Assembly: GCF_017980685.1 (NCBI RefSeq)
Contig: NZ_JACXXO010000006.1
Span: forward strand, 186,001-250,000
DNA from: Pseudomonas iridis
GTDB lineage: Bacteria > Pseudomonadota > Gammaproteobacteria > Pseudomonadales > Pseudomonadaceae
Length of the DNA: 64,000 nucleotides
Direction: 5' to 3'
Below the pieces are notes generated by a model, which saw only the letters and a program-made list of their open reading frames with translations, was not told where the DNA came from and did not search any database. The first letter of the stretch is position 1. Each line of letters starts with the position of its first letter. The translations under genes and the position numbers were made by a program. This document shows positions 55,224 to 64,000 of the stretch, piece by piece.

Positions 55224-56127
55224 TCTGCACGCGTTCACTGCGGATAAACGCCAGGAAGGCGTGCGCCACTGGTGACAAGCGCTTGGCTTTGGCTTGTACC
55301 AGGCACCAGCTACGGAACAGCGGTAACTCCTCGACCGGCAACTCGACCAGGCCGCCGGTCGCCAGCTCCAGGTTCAGGGCGTGGCGCGTCAACAGCGCCA
55401 GGCCCAGACCCGCCGCCACGCATTCACGTTGTGCTTCGGCCGAGGCCACCTCTTGAGTCTGGGTGAAGTGCACGCGCTTCTCTTTGAAATACTCTTCGCA
55501 CGCCAGTCGCGTGCCCGAGCCGGGTTCGCGGATCAATAGCGTGTACGGCTCAAGATCCTGCAAACGCAGCGGCCCCATATGCGCCAGCGGATGATCCGGA
55601 CGAGCCACGGCGACAATCGGATTATTGAGGAACGGCAGGAACTCCAGCCCCATGTCCTGCGGCACCATCGACATGATCACCAGATCATCGCGGTTGTCGG
55701 AAAGACGTCGGATCACCTGGCCACGATTGACCACGGTCAGTTGCAGATTTACTTCCGGATTCTGGCGTTTGAACGCCGCGAACAGATGTGGCACGAAATA
55801 TTTGGCGCTCGACTCCACCGCCAGCTTCAGTTGGCCCTGCAGCGAGCCCTGCATGTCCGACAGCTGCATGTCGAGGTTCTCCAGGCGGCCGAAGATGTCT
55901 CGACTGGCACGCTGAAGGGCTTCGGCGGCCTCGGTCATGTAGAGTTTTTTGCCGACATAATCGAATAGTGGCTGCCCGATCAGCTCTTCGAGCTGACGAA
56001 TCTGTAGGCTGACGGCCGGTTGTGTGAGCGACATTTCCTCGGCCGCGCGGCTGTAAGAGCGTAAATCACACACTTCATTGAAGATCTGTAACTGGCGTAA
56101 TGTCATACGCATCAGTGACTTACGCAT
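55165..56127 (-). CDS. pycR: LysR-type regulator of pyruvate carboxylase (PycR-like)
   Basis: 320 residues. The N-terminal winged helix (RQLQIFNEVCDLRSYSRAAE, then MSLTQPAVSLQIRQLEEL) is CbbR/CysB-like; the effector domain spans about 95-300. Starts at 56127, 56112 or 56106 are all possible. It diverges from pycA with about 190 bases between, the usual LysR plan, and PycR is a known regulator in P. aeruginosa. Confidence 0.88.
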   Translation of the reverse strand: MRKSLMRMTLRQLQIFNEVCDLRSYSRAAEEMSLTQPAVSLQIRQLEELIGQPLFDYVGKKLYMTEAAEALQRASRDIFGRLENLDMQLSDMQGSLQGQLKLAVESSAKYFVPHLFAAFKRQNPEVNLQLTVVNRGQVIRRLSDNRDDLVIMSMVPQDMGLEFLPFLNNPIVAVARPDHPLAHMGPLRLQDLEPYTLLIREPGSGTRLACEEYFKEKRVHFTQTQEVASAEAQRECVAAGLGLALLTRHALNLELATGGLVELPVEELPLFRSWCLVQAKAKRLSPVAHAFLAFIRSERVQISALVERFDGKLLVLPANN

Positions 56128-56317
56128 TTTATTCAGGCTCAGGGTTCGGGCGGATGTTTCAACTATAAGTGTTTACTTATGCCTAACCCAATAATTATTC
56201 ATTTTTGTTAATCCCTTGCGAGCGCTAGTGTGGAGATGCGACCAAATTGAAACATTTGGTCACGCGTCGACCTGGGTCTAGCAGGTCGTGGTGCCACCGG
56301 CTCAAGGGAACCTCCAA

Positions 56318-57733
56318 GTGATAAAAAAGATCCTGATCGCCAACCGTGGTGAGATTGCCGTACGAATCGTGCGAGCCTGCGCCGAGATGGGCATTCGCTC
56401 GGTTGCGATTTTTTCCGACGCTGACCGGCATGCGCTGCATGTGAAGCGTGCGGACGAGGCCCACAGCATCGGTGCCGAACCACTGGCCGGTTACCTCAAC
56501 CCGCGCAAGCTGGTGAACCTCGCGGTGGAAACTGGCTGCGATGCACTGCATCCCGGTTACGGTTTCCTGTCGGAAAACGCCGAACTGGCAGACATCTGCG
56601 CCGAGCGCGGAATCAAATTCATTGGCCCGTCGGCAGAAGTCATTCGCCGCATGGGCGACAAGACCGAAGCGCGCCGCAGCATGATCAAGGCTGGCGTGCC
56701 GGTTACGCCAGGCACCGAGGGCAACGTGGCGGACATCGCCGAAGCCCTGACCGAAGGTGACCGCATCGGCTATCCGGTGATGCTCAAGGCCACCTCCGGT
56801 GGTGGCGGTCGCGGTATCCGACGCTGCAACAGTCGCGAAGAACTCGAACAGAATTTTCCCCGCGTTATCTCCGAGGCCACCAAGGCCTTCGGTTCGGCGG
56901 AAGTGTTCCTGGAAAAATGCATCGTCAATCCCAAACACATCGAAGCGCAGATTCTCGGCGACAGCTTCGGCAACGTCGTGCATCTGTTCGAGCGTGACTG
57001 CTCGATCCAGCGTCGCAACCAGAAGCTGATCGAAATCGCCCCGAGCCCGCAACTGACCCCGGAACAGCGCGCCTACATCGGCGACCTGTCGGTGCGTGCT
57101 GCCAAAGCCGTGGGCTATGAGAACGCCGGTACTGTGGAGTTCCTGCTCGCCGAGGGCGAGGTGTACTTCATGGAGATGAACACCCGGGTGCAGGTCGAAC
57201 ACACCATTACCGAAGAAATCACCGGGATCGACATCGTCCGCGAGCAGATCCGGATTGCTTCCGGCCTGCCGCTGTCGGTCAAGCAGGAAGACATTCAGCA
57301 CCGTGGGTTCGCGTTGCAGTTCCGCATCAACGCTGAAGACCCGAAAAACAACTTCCTGCCGAGCTTCGGCAAGATCACCCGTTACTACGCCCCCGGCGGG
57401 CCGGGCGTGCGCACCGACACGGCGATCTACACCGGTTACACCATTCCGCCGTTCTACGATTCGATGTGCCTGAAACTGGTGGTCTGGGCATTGACCTGGG
57501 AAGAGGCGATGGACCGTGGCCTGCGCGCCCTCGACGACATGCGCCTGCAAGGTGTGAAGACCACCGCCGCGTACTATCAGGAAATCCTGCGCAACCCGGA
57601 ATTCCGTAGCGGCCAGTTCAATACCAGCTTCGTTGAAAGCCACCCTGAACTGACCAACTACTCGATCAAGCGCAAACCCGAAGAGCTGGCCCTGGCCATC
57701 GCCGCCGCCATCGCCGCCCACGCAGGCCTATGA
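56318..57733 (+). CDS. pycA: Pyruvate carboxylase subunit A (biotin carboxylase)
   Basis: 471 residues from the GTG at 56318, which gives the family's usual MIKKILIANRGEIAVRI start; the frame opens at 56288. ATP-grasp motifs include the Gly-rich loop KATSGGGGRGIRR, EVFLEKCI, HIEAQILGD, and the catalytic EMNTRVQVEHTITEEITG (trimmed in quoting). It carboxylates biotin on pycB with bicarbonate and ATP, refilling oxaloacetate. pycB follows 101 bases later. Confidence 0.95.
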   Translation: MIKKILIANRGEIAVRIVRACAEMGIRSVAIFSDADRHALHVKRADEAHSIGAEPLAGYLNPRKLVNLAVETGCDALHPGYGFLSENAELADICAERGIKFIGPSAEVIRRMGDKTEARRSMIKAGVPVTPGTEGNVADIAEALTEGDRIGYPVMLKATSGGGGRGIRRCNSREELEQNFPRVISEATKAFGSAEVFLEKCIVNPKHIEAQILGDSFGNVVHLFERDCSIQRRNQKLIEIAPSPQLTPEQRAYIGDLSVRAAKAVGYENAGTVEFLLAEGEVYFMEMNTRVQVEHTITEEITGIDIVREQIRIASGLPLSVKQEDIQHRGFALQFRINAEDPKNNFLPSFGKITRYYAPGGPGVRTDTAIYTGYTIPPFYDSMCLKLVVWALTWEEAMDRGLRALDDMRLQGVKTTAAYYQEILRNPEFRSGQFNTSFVESHPELTNYSIKRKPEELALAIAAAIAAHAGL

Positions 57734-57738
57734 ATGAA

Positions 57739-57820
57739 GCAGCTGCGAGCTTTCAGCTGCAAGCGGCAAGTAAAAGCAGATTGGCTTTTTCTTGCAGCTC
57801 GTAGCTTGAAGTTTGCCGCT
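57739..57820. repeat. Intergenic inverted repeat between pycA and pycB
   Basis: AGCTGCGAGCT...GCTGCAAG faces CTTGCAGCTCGTAGCTTGAAG across about 30 bases. The AGCTGCAAGC-type repeat is a common Pseudomonas intergenic element, here inside an operon. It may form a hairpin in the mRNA. Confidence 0.65.
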
Positions 57821-57834
57821 ATGAGGAGATACCA

Positions 57835-59643
57835 ATGACTAAGAAGATCTTCGTTACCGACACCATCCTGCGCGACGCTCATCAATCGCTGCTGGCCACC
57901 CGCATGCGCACCGAAGACATGCTGCCGATCTGCGACAAGCTCGACAAAGTCGGCTACTGGTCGCTGGAATGCTGGGGCGGCGCGACCTTCGACGCCTGCG
58001 TACGTTTCCTCAAGGAAGATCCGTGGGAGCGTCTGCGCCAACTGCGCGCCGCGTTGCCTAACACGCGTCTGCAAATGCTCCTGCGTGGCCAGAACCTGTT
58101 GGGCTATCGCCATTACAGCGATGACGTGGTCAAAGCGTTCGTCGCCAAGGCAGCGGTCAATGGCATCGACGTATTCCGCATCTTCGACGCGATGAACGAC
58201 GTGCGTAACCTGCGTGTGGCCATCGAAGCGGTGAAAGCTGCCGGTAAGCACGCCCAGGGCACCATCGCTTACACCACCAGCCCGGTGCACACGATTGACG
58301 CTTTCGTGGCGCAAGCCAAACAAATGGAAGCCATGGGTTGCGACTCGGTAGCGATCAAGGACATGGCCGGTCTGCTGACGCCCTACGCGACCGGTGAACT
58401 GGTTCGGGCATTGAAAGCCGAGCAGTCGCTTCCAGTGTTCATTCACTCGCATGACACCGCCGGTCTGGCGACGATGTGCCAACTCAAGGCAATCGAAAAC
58501 GGTGCTGACCACATCGATACCGCGATCTCCAGCTTCGCCTCGGGCACCAGCCATCCAGGCACCGAGTCGATGGTAGCTGCGCTCAAGGGCAGCGAATTCG
58601 ATACCGGTCTGAACCTTGAACTGCTGCAAGAGATCGGCCTGTACTTCTACGCCGTGCGCAAGAAGTACCACCAGTTCGAAAGTGAATTCACTGCCGTCGA
58701 TACACGCGTTCAAGTCAACCAAGTACCGGGCGGGATGATTTCCAACCTGGCCAACCAGTTGAAAGAGCAGGGCGCGTTGAACCGCATGGCTGAAGTGCTG
58801 GCGGAAATCCCGCGTGTGCGAGAAGACCTCGGCTTCCCGCCCCTGGTCACCCCGACTTCGCAGATCGTCGGCACCCAGGCGTTCTTCAACGTGCTGGCCG
58901 GCGAGCGCTACAAAACCATCACCAACGAAGTGAAACTCTACCTGCAGGGCGGCTACGGCAAAGCGCCGGGCGTGGTGAACGAAAAACTGCGTCGTCAGGC
59001 CATCGGCAGCGAAGAAGTCATCGACGTGCGTCCGGCGGATCTGCTCAAACCGGAAATGACCAAGCTGCGTGCCGATATCGGTGCACTGGCCAAGTCGGAA
59101 GAAGACGTACTGACCTTCGCCATGTTCCCGGACATCGGTCGCAAGTTCCTCGAAGAGCGTGCCGCCGGGACTCTCGTGCCGGAAGTGCTGCTGCCGATTC
59201 CAGAGGCTGGCGCCGTGACGTCGGCGAGCGGCGAAGGTGTGCCGACCGAGTTCGTCATTGACGTCCACGGCGAGACTTACCGCGTCGATATCACGGGTGT
59301 CGGTGTGAAGGCTGAAGGCAAGCGTCACTTCTACCTGTCCATCGACGGCATGCCGGAAGAAGTGGTGTTCGAACCGCTTAACGAATTCGTCGGCGGCGGC
59401 AGCAGCAAGCGCAAGCAAGCGTCGGCTCCAGGCCACGTCAGCACCACCATGCCCGGCAACATCGTTGATGTGCTGGTCAAGGAAGGCGACACCGTCAAGG
59501 CGGGCCAGGCTGTGCTGATCACCGAAGCCATGAAGATGGAAACCGAAGTTCAGGCCGCCATCGCCGGCAAGGTTACGGCGATTCATGTGGCCAAGGGCGA
59601 CCGGGTGAACCCGGGCGAAATCCTGATCGAGATCGAAGGCTGA
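57835..59643 (+). CDS. pycB: Pyruvate carboxylase subunit B / oxaloacetate decarboxylase alpha
   Basis: 602 residues. The carboxyltransferase domain has DTILRDAHQSLLATR, ECWGGATFDACVRFL, RIFDAMNDVRN, AIKDMAGLLTPY and FIHSHDTAGLATM. The C-terminal biotinyl domain carries EAMKMET with the biotin Lys at K567. It moves CO2 from biotin to pyruvate. GAGGAGA precedes the ATG. Confidence 0.95.
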   Translation: MTKKIFVTDTILRDAHQSLLATRMRTEDMLPICDKLDKVGYWSLECWGGATFDACVRFLKEDPWERLRQLRAALPNTRLQMLLRGQNLLGYRHYSDDVVKAFVAKAAVNGIDVFRIFDAMNDVRNLRVAIEAVKAAGKHAQGTIAYTTSPVHTIDAFVAQAKQMEAMGCDSVAIKDMAGLLTPYATGELVRALKAEQSLPVFIHSHDTAGLATMCQLKAIENGADHIDTAISSFASGTSHPGTESMVAALKGSEFDTGLNLELLQEIGLYFYAVRKKYHQFESEFTAVDTRVQVNQVPGGMISNLANQLKEQGALNRMAEVLAEIPRVREDLGFPPLVTPTSQIVGTQAFFNVLAGERYKTITNEVKLYLQGGYGKAPGVVNEKLRRQAIGSEEVIDVRPADLLKPEMTKLRADIGALAKSEEDVLTFAMFPDIGRKFLEERAAGTLVPEVLLPIPEAGAVTSASGEGVPTEFVIDVHGETYRVDITGVGVKAEGKRHFYLSIDGMPEEVVFEPLNEFVGGGSSKRKQASAPGHVSTTMPGNIVDVLVKEGDTVKAGQAVLITEAMKMETEVQAAIAGKVTAIHVAKGDRVNPGEILIEIEG

Positions 59644-59675
59644 GATAACCGCCGCGATCAAACGCTTTAAACCTC

Positions 59676-59701
59676 GGGGGGGCATGTGCTCCCCTTTTTT
59701 T
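59676..59701 (+). terminator. Intrinsic terminator after pycB
   Basis: GGGGGGCA and TGCTCCCC form a stem with a short loop, followed by a run of seven T. It lies 32 bases after the pycB stop. Confidence 0.85.
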
Positions 59702-59717
59702 GTCCGTTTTTTCACCT

Positions 59718-59795
59718 GTAGGAGCTGCCGCAGGCTGCAATCTTGTGATCTTTTAAAACGAAGATCAAAAGATCGCAGCCTGCGGCAGCTCCTAC
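59718..59795. repeat. REP-type inverted repeat (GTAGGAGCTGCCGCAGGCTGC family)
   Basis: GTAGGAGCTGCCGCAGGCTG and CAGCCTGCGGCAGCTCCTAC face each other over 78 bases, with GATCTT pairs inside. A second copy lies at 62755-62830, so the autotransporter gene is bracketed by one REP family. Confidence 0.92.
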
Positions 59796-59805
59796 CGGGA
59801 GCGAT

Positions 59806-62130
59806 TTAGAACGCCATGCGCCACTGACCCATCACGCCGCGATTGCGGCTTTCGCTGCCGAACTCTCCAGTGACAGCGACGCCCAGCGTGTGGTTGGTCG
59901 ACAGTCCGAGGTCCAGACCCGCATCGACGCCCAGGCTGTTGCGATCCAGTTCTGCACCGTTCACGGTGAAGCGTTTGCCGCCCTTGACCAGTTGCTGGCG
60001 GGTGTCGCTGTCGAGTTCACCAAAGGTGTGTTTCCACCCGGCGCTCAATCGCGGCGTCAGGCTCATGCCGTTGTCCAGTGTGTGGATTTTTGCCGTGCGC
60101 AGGCCGAAGGTACTGCTGAGATTGTCGCGGGTTTGCCCAAAGACCTTCAGCGCCGCATCACCACCTTTTTCAGTGTGGCTGTCACGTTGGTAACGTTGGT
60201 AGCCGAGGCTGGCGAACGGTTCGAGTGTCACGTCGTTGCGGCCGAAGTTGAAGCCCAGTTCGGCGAAGGCTTGCTGAGTGTTGGCGTCGTAATTGCCTTT
60301 GAGGCGATCGCTGAATCCGTTGAACGCCACCCGACGTTTGCTGCTGCCGTCATGGCTGGCGTAAGTGGCACCCAGGCGCAGCGCCAGTGGTCCATCCTGA
60401 CGCACGGCGTAGGCGCCAACGTGCCAGCTGTCGAGGTCGCCATCGTATTGGCGGGCATCGAGTCTGGTTTGGGATTTGCCGCCCAGCAGACCGATATGCC
60501 ATTGCTCATTGAGCCGCCAGTCAGCGCCCATGACCAAGCCTTGGGTGGCGTGTTTCAGGGTGCTGTCGTTCTCGCGATCAACCTTGCCACCATGGCCCAA
60601 TGCCTGAACCCAGACTCGCCCGGAATCAGCACCGCCGGCAGCTTCGCGGGGTGAATTGCCCGAGCCGTAAGCTGCGCCCGTGCGATGGTCGAGTTGGCGC
60701 ATGGCCGACAGCATGCTCGCGCTCACGGGGGTAACGCTGCTCAACGTGGCTTTGGCGAGGTTGGCGTTGCTGCCGGCGGCGAGTTGTTCGAGGGCGACGG
60801 GGGCAGTAGTTTTATCGCTGGCCAGTAATGCGGTGACCGCAGCATTTACCGGTTTTTGCGGTTGAACTGCTGGTTGGTCGACGTTTTGAGGCGTGTGCTC
60901 GACAAAGGTTTTACCCGGTGCTGGAGAGGGCGCTGTCGACGATGTTGCAACTGCGGATGGAACAGCAACATCAACAGCAACTGACGCAGGAGCGGGAGCT
61001 AAAGCCGTGACGGAATCTGGCACTGGCACTGAAGCTAGATCTGGTGCCGACAATGATATTGGTGTTGAGGTAGTCAACGGTGTTGGTATCCCGGATGGCG
61101 TTGGTTCGGGTGGCGCATCGATAGCTCCGCCAACCGCACGACCGTTTTCTGTATTCGCAAGACTTTCAATTTCTACTTTATTGCGGGAATAAGTCAGCCC
61201 GACTTTTTGATCATCGTAATGCACCTCTGGCGTCATGAAGGCCAGGTTGTTCTCGATGCTGACAAAACGCCCTTCGACTTTTTTTGCAGTGAGAATGGTG
61301 TGCTTGGCGCTTTTCGGGTATTCACCGGCAGTGACGAGTTTGAGAGTTGCACCCCCAAGCCGGGCGGTTCCGCCGACTTCTATGGTCGGGCTGTGACCCG
61401 CAGCATCAACAGCGTACGACAACATCGCTGTTTGCGACAGGTTCAGGTCTCCACTCACTTTCGGCGCGTGATACACCTCATCAACCGAAAGCCGCCCGTG
61501 GACGTTCAGGTTTTTCAACGTGCCCCCACCCGCGAAATGTCCGTTTTCGTGAACGGTGACGGTGCCGTCAATCAGTCCCTTGTTGGTAAGGTCTCCGCCG
61601 CCCAGAACTGTGGCTCCGCCAACTATGGCCCCTTTGTTGATCAGAATTCCCGCGGTCACTGCCTGCCCCAATATGCTCCCATCATTGGTCAATGATGCTT
61701 TTGACCTGACCAGAACGCCGAGATCGAAATCACCATCTCCACTGCGAGTCCAGGTGCCTTGCTTGACGTGCAAACCGTTGAAGTTAACAGTTTTGCCCAG
61801 CGTTCCTCTCGCGCCATCGAGTTGTAGGACATTCACTCCGCCCGCGCCATCAACCAGCCCGGCGAAATTGCCTCGGCTGCCCAGAGTGACCAGATCATTG
61901 CGGTGATCAAGCAGCAGGGAAGTACCGTCGATTGCGGCGACCTTTGCTTTGATGGGGTCGTGCTTGACGGTCTCAGGATCAGTAACAAAGTTATCGAGCA
62001 TACCGATCAACTCTTCAGCGCTCGGTGCTGGATCAGGGCTGAGTTCTGCATAAGTGAAGGGCGTGCACCCCAGCGTCAGCGCGATTGCTAACGCGAGTTT
62101 TTTTGCTTGGTACTTGTGTTGAGCATCCAT
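59806..62130 (-). CDS. Autotransporter (type Va) with short beta-helix passenger
   Basis: 774 residues from the ATG at 62130. A signal peptide (ALAIALTLGCTPFTYAE) leads to a passenger of about 310 residues with short strand repeats (GDLTNKGLIDGTVTVHENGH, trimmed). Then comes a Pro/Ala/Val/Ser-rich stretch (about 335-425) and a beta-barrel of about 270 residues ending in WRMAF with a terminal Phe, as outer-membrane proteins need. No protease or lipase motif is seen. The passenger probably stays on the surface. The low-complexity linker is unusual in length. Confidence 0.9.
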   Translation of the reverse strand: MDAQHKYQAKKLALAIALTLGCTPFTYAELSPDPAPSAEELIGMLDNFVTDPETVKHDPIKAKVAAIDGTSLLLDHRNDLVTLGSRGNFAGLVDGAGGVNVLQLDGARGTLGKTVNFNGLHVKQGTWTRSGDGDFDLGVLVRSKASLTNDGSILGQAVTAGILINKGAIVGGATVLGGGDLTNKGLIDGTVTVHENGHFAGGGTLKNLNVHGRLSVDEVYHAPKVSGDLNLSQTAMLSYAVDAAGHSPTIEVGGTARLGGATLKLVTAGEYPKSAKHTILTAKKVEGRFVSIENNLAFMTPEVHYDDQKVGLTYSRNKVEIESLANTENGRAVGGAIDAPPEPTPSGIPTPLTTSTPISLSAPDLASVPVPDSVTALAPAPASVAVDVAVPSAVATSSTAPSPAPGKTFVEHTPQNVDQPAVQPQKPVNAAVTALLASDKTTAPVALEQLAAGSNANLAKATLSSVTPVSASMLSAMRQLDHRTGAAYGSGNSPREAAGGADSGRVWVQALGHGGKVDRENDSTLKHATQGLVMGADWRLNEQWHIGLLGGKSQTRLDARQYDGDLDSWHVGAYAVRQDGPLALRLGATYASHDGSSKRRVAFNGFSDRLKGNYDANTQQAFAELGFNFGRNDVTLEPFASLGYQRYQRDSHTEKGGDAALKVFGQTRDNLSSTFGLRTAKIHTLDNGMSLTPRLSAGWKHTFGELDSDTRQQLVKGGKRFTVNGAELDRNSLGVDAGLDLGLSTNHTLGVAVTGEFGSESRNRGVMGQWRMAF

Positions 62131-62409
62131 CAAGTAAAGTCTCTGCTGAAAAGACCCAACTCTATTGATGCACCAAAGAATCCGATGTCGGCTGCTTCCC
62201 GAAGCGTTGCAGGCGACGTCGCATCATTTTGTGGAAAATTTCCACCAGATCCGCGGCCGGTGGTTTTACCCGAATCCAGCGCTTCCTTTTCCTACAATCA
62301 AGCGGGACGTCGCCGACTGTTCAGCGGTGCAAAACTCATCTGTCACTGCCCAATCAACCCGTGACGCGTTACGGATCACCTTAAGTACGGCGAAGGTATG
62401 CCCTGCCGT
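62131..62409. other. Gene-free spacer before the autotransporter
   Basis: About 280 bases without a frame I can support. It holds the autotransporter promoter on the minus strand. Composition is lower in GC than its flanks. Confidence 0.5.
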
Positions 62410-62747
62410 AATGCCGCTCCATCCGCGCCGGACTCCCGCAGGACGGCAAGCCGTTCTGGCTGTCGTTTACCTTGAAGGATGAAGACACTGACGACGTACC
62501 GCGTTTGCGTTCTGGCGAGCCGGTCGCCGAGGCGGCTGCAGTGGCAGCGGAGCTGGGCGTTGAAACGTTGCTATTCAATTGCAGCCAGCCGCAAGTGATT
62601 GGCACGGCGATTGATGCGGCGCGCGCTACCTTCGAGCGTCTGGGGGTGAAGATTCACATCGGCGCCTACGCCAGTGCGTTTCCGCCGCAGCCCAAGGAGG
62701 CAACGGCCAATGACGGATTGGCGGTGCTGGCGCAGAAACTGGTTTAA
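62410..62747 (+). pseudogene. Homocysteine S-methyltransferase fragment
   Basis: In one frame the residues RSIRAGLPQDGKPFWLSFTL and then KDEDTDDVPRLRSGEPV, LLFNCSQPQVI and SAFPPQPKEATANDGL match the middle of MmuM/BHMT-type enzymes. A TAA lies just before RSIRAG, and the last residues diverge before a stop at 62747. The N-terminal 200 or so residues and the C-terminal zinc-binding GGCC region are missing, so no activity is possible. A REP element follows directly. Confidence 0.8.
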
Positions 62748-62754
62748 GAAAGCA

Positions 62755-62830
62755 GATCAAAAGATCGCAGCCTGCGGCAGCTCCTACATTTTGTCCCGTG
62801 TAGGAGCTGCCGAAGGCTGCGATCTTTTGC
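62755..62830. repeat. REP-type inverted repeat
   Basis: AGATCAAAAGATCGCAGCCT... faces its near-complement ending GCGATCTTTTGC, with GGAGCTGCCG inside. Same family as 59718-59795. Confidence 0.9.
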
Positions 62831-62840
62831 TTTTAAGGAG

Positions 62841-63512
62841 TTAGCTACGGCACTCAACCAAGCCTTTAACCTGCCCGGTCGGAGTCTGGTTTTCATCACT
62901 CAACCAGCGCTCGAACCCCTTCGCAATCGCCGGCCATTCCCCATCCAGAATCGAGTACCACGCGGTGTCGCGGTTCTGGCCCTTGACCACCATGTGCTGG
63001 CGGAAAACACCTTCGAAGCTGAAACCCAAGCGTTCAGCGGCGTATTTGGAGCGGGCGTTAGCGTTGTTGCACTTCCATTCGAGGCGGCGGTAGCCGAGCT
63101 CAAATGAATACTTCGCCAGCAGATAAACCGCCTCGGTGCTTTTCGGCGAACGCTGCATCGGTGCGCCGAAGGTGACGTGGCCGATTTCGATACGGCCCTG
63201 AGCCGGGACAATCGACATCAGGCTGAGGATGCCCTGCACCTGGCCGCTGGTGCGATCGATGATGCTGAAGAAATACGGGTCGCTGCTCGCCGCGTGATTG
63301 TTCAGCCAGTCGTTGAATACGCTGCGCTCGGGAAACGGGCCGTAGGGCAAGTAATCCCAGAGTTTCGGGTCGGCGCCGGGGCCTTCGAGTGCGTTGAACA
63401 GGTCGTCACCGTGGCGCGCCGGGTCGAGTCTTTCCAGGCGGATGAAGCGGCCTTCGAGCAGCGCGGTCGTGGGGGCGGGCACGCCTTTCCAATCGGCAGG
63501 TGAGGTGATCAT
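62841..63512 (-). CDS. GNAT N-acetyltransferase (RimJ/RimL-like)
   Basis: 223 residues. LLEGRFIRLERLDPARHGDDLF starts the fold (trimmed), then VQGILSLMSIVPAQGRIEIG, EAVYLLAKYSFELGYRRLEWKC and NANARSKYAAERLGFSFEGVF. This is the pattern of RimJ/RimL and antibiotic-tolerance acetyltransferases. The substrate is unknown. AAGGAGACGC precedes the ATG, and another GNAT gene lies 12 bases upstream. Confidence 0.87.
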   Translation of the reverse strand: MITSPADWKGVPAPTTALLEGRFIRLERLDPARHGDDLFNALEGPGADPKLWDYLPYGPFPERSVFNDWLNNHAASSDPYFFSIIDRTSGQVQGILSLMSIVPAQGRIEIGHVTFGAPMQRSPKSTEAVYLLAKYSFELGYRRLEWKCNNANARSKYAAERLGFSFEGVFRQHMVVKGQNRDTAWYSILDGEWPAIAKGFERWLSDENQTPTGQVKGLVECRS

Positions 63513-63524
63513 GAGCGCGTCTCC

Positions 63525-63971
63525 TTAAAGGGCTTTGCGAAACTGGATGAAGCCTGGGCGCTCGGCGATGCGCTCGTAGAGCTGGATCGCCGTGGCGTTG
63601 GTTTCGTGGGTCAGCCAATGGACTTTGCAGCAGCCGTCGGCTTTGGCCGTTGCATAGACGTGCTCGATCAACTGGCGACCGACGCCGGTGCCGCGGGTTT
63701 CAGGCGCCACCAGCAAGTCTTGCAGGTAACAGGAGTTTTCGATGCTCCAGTTCGAGCGATGGTAGATGTAATGCACCATGCCCAGCGCTTTACCGTCAGC
63801 CCAGGCGAGGGCGGCGTGCGTCGGTTCGCTCGGGTCGAGGAAGCGCTGCCAGGTACTGGTCGTTACCGCCTCCGGCAGTTCGGTGTTGTAGAAGCGCAGG
63901 TACGCTTGCCACAGCGCCAGCCAGGCGGCGTGGTCGTCGGCGCTGACCTGGCGGATCTCGATCTGACTCAT
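63525..63971 (-). CDS. GNAT N-acetyltransferase
   Basis: 148 residues. SCYLQDLLVAPETRGTGVGR is motif A with the acetyl-CoA loop RGTGVG; HWLTHETNATAIQLYERIAE is motif B. It resembles small GNATs acting on amino acids or polyamines; the substrate is unknown. AAGGAAAACCCC precedes the ATG. It probably shares an operon with the next GNAT gene. Confidence 0.87.
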   Translation of the reverse strand: MSQIEIRQVSADDHAAWLALWQAYLRFYNTELPEAVTTSTWQRFLDPSEPTHAALAWADGKALGMVHYIYHRSNWSIENSCYLQDLLVAPETRGTGVGRQLIEHVYATAKADGCCKVHWLTHETNATAIQLYERIAERPGFIQFRKAL

Positions 63972-64000
63972 GGGGTTTTCCTTAACGCATCAATTGGGCG

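Noticed and set aside
56225..57721. 498-codon open frame on the minus strand
   Set aside because: Antisense shadow of pycA.
57658..59715. 685-codon open frame on the minus strand
   Set aside because: Antisense shadow of pycB, with no recognisable domain.

Overview
The window looks like a chromosomal segment of a fluorescent-group Pseudomonas. Gene content and order (pycA-pycB with a divergent LysR gene, an RpiR regulator, a GGDEF/EAL protein and uvrD; a folE2/znu/gamma-carbonic anhydrase/dihydroorotase zinc-starvation block; pdxY; Tim44-like protein) match the P. aeruginosa PA5434-PA5443 and PA5534-PA5541 neighbourhoods as I remember them. Copies of the pseudomonad REP palindrome lie between genes. 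Bases 1 to about 18,000 have a different, more AT-rich and patchy character with decayed genes, as expected of an acquired metal-resistance island. From about 18,450 on the sequence looks like ordinary core genome.

Layout. 1-3140: end of a sensor kinase, a DUF2790 protein, an orphan heavy-metal response regulator and the wreck of a czcCB efflux operon. 3192-9690: lipid A phosphoethanolamine transferase, a retropepsin-like protein, a CDF exporter, a small zinc-finger protein and a CadA-type P1B-ATPase with a MerR-type promoter but no regulator gene beside it. 9989-16669: a complete CusCBAF-type Cu/Ag efflux operon. 17079-18330: an orphan AbrB-ParS fusion antitoxin, then five direct repeats that look like a transposon end. 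18451-21894: a MocR/PdxR-like regulator, then a truncated benE joined tail-to-tail to a truncated lpd (a deletion scar).

22107-28046 holds three SPFH-domain membrane proteins and an HmtA-like P1B-ATPase, with 4-base overlaps at every junction and a Zur-like operator upstream. It is followed by a bufferin-type RiPP operon (precursor, MNIO maturase, partner protein) with an attenuator-like hairpin between precursor and enzyme. 30183-32850 holds cyclopropane synthase and cardiolipin synthase. 33581-42806 is a zinc-starvation block: folE2-znuCBA-gamma-CA-dihydroorotase on the minus strand, and two COG0523 GTPases and a DUF1826 protein on the plus strand. Good Zur-box matches face both directions.

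How it fits together: the left part exports or tolerates excess Zn/Cd/Pb/Cu/Ag, the middle part imports or rations zinc under Zur-type control, and the bufferin genes probably bind copper. The SPFH-ATPase operon beside the bufferin operon is the most interesting stretch. The right part (43-64 kb) is mostly housekeeping: pdxY, thioesterase, CPA2 antiporter, uvrD, c-di-GMP protein, pyruvate carboxylase, an autotransporter and two GNAT acetyltransferases. All assignments come from reading the sequence and remembered family features; no database search was run.
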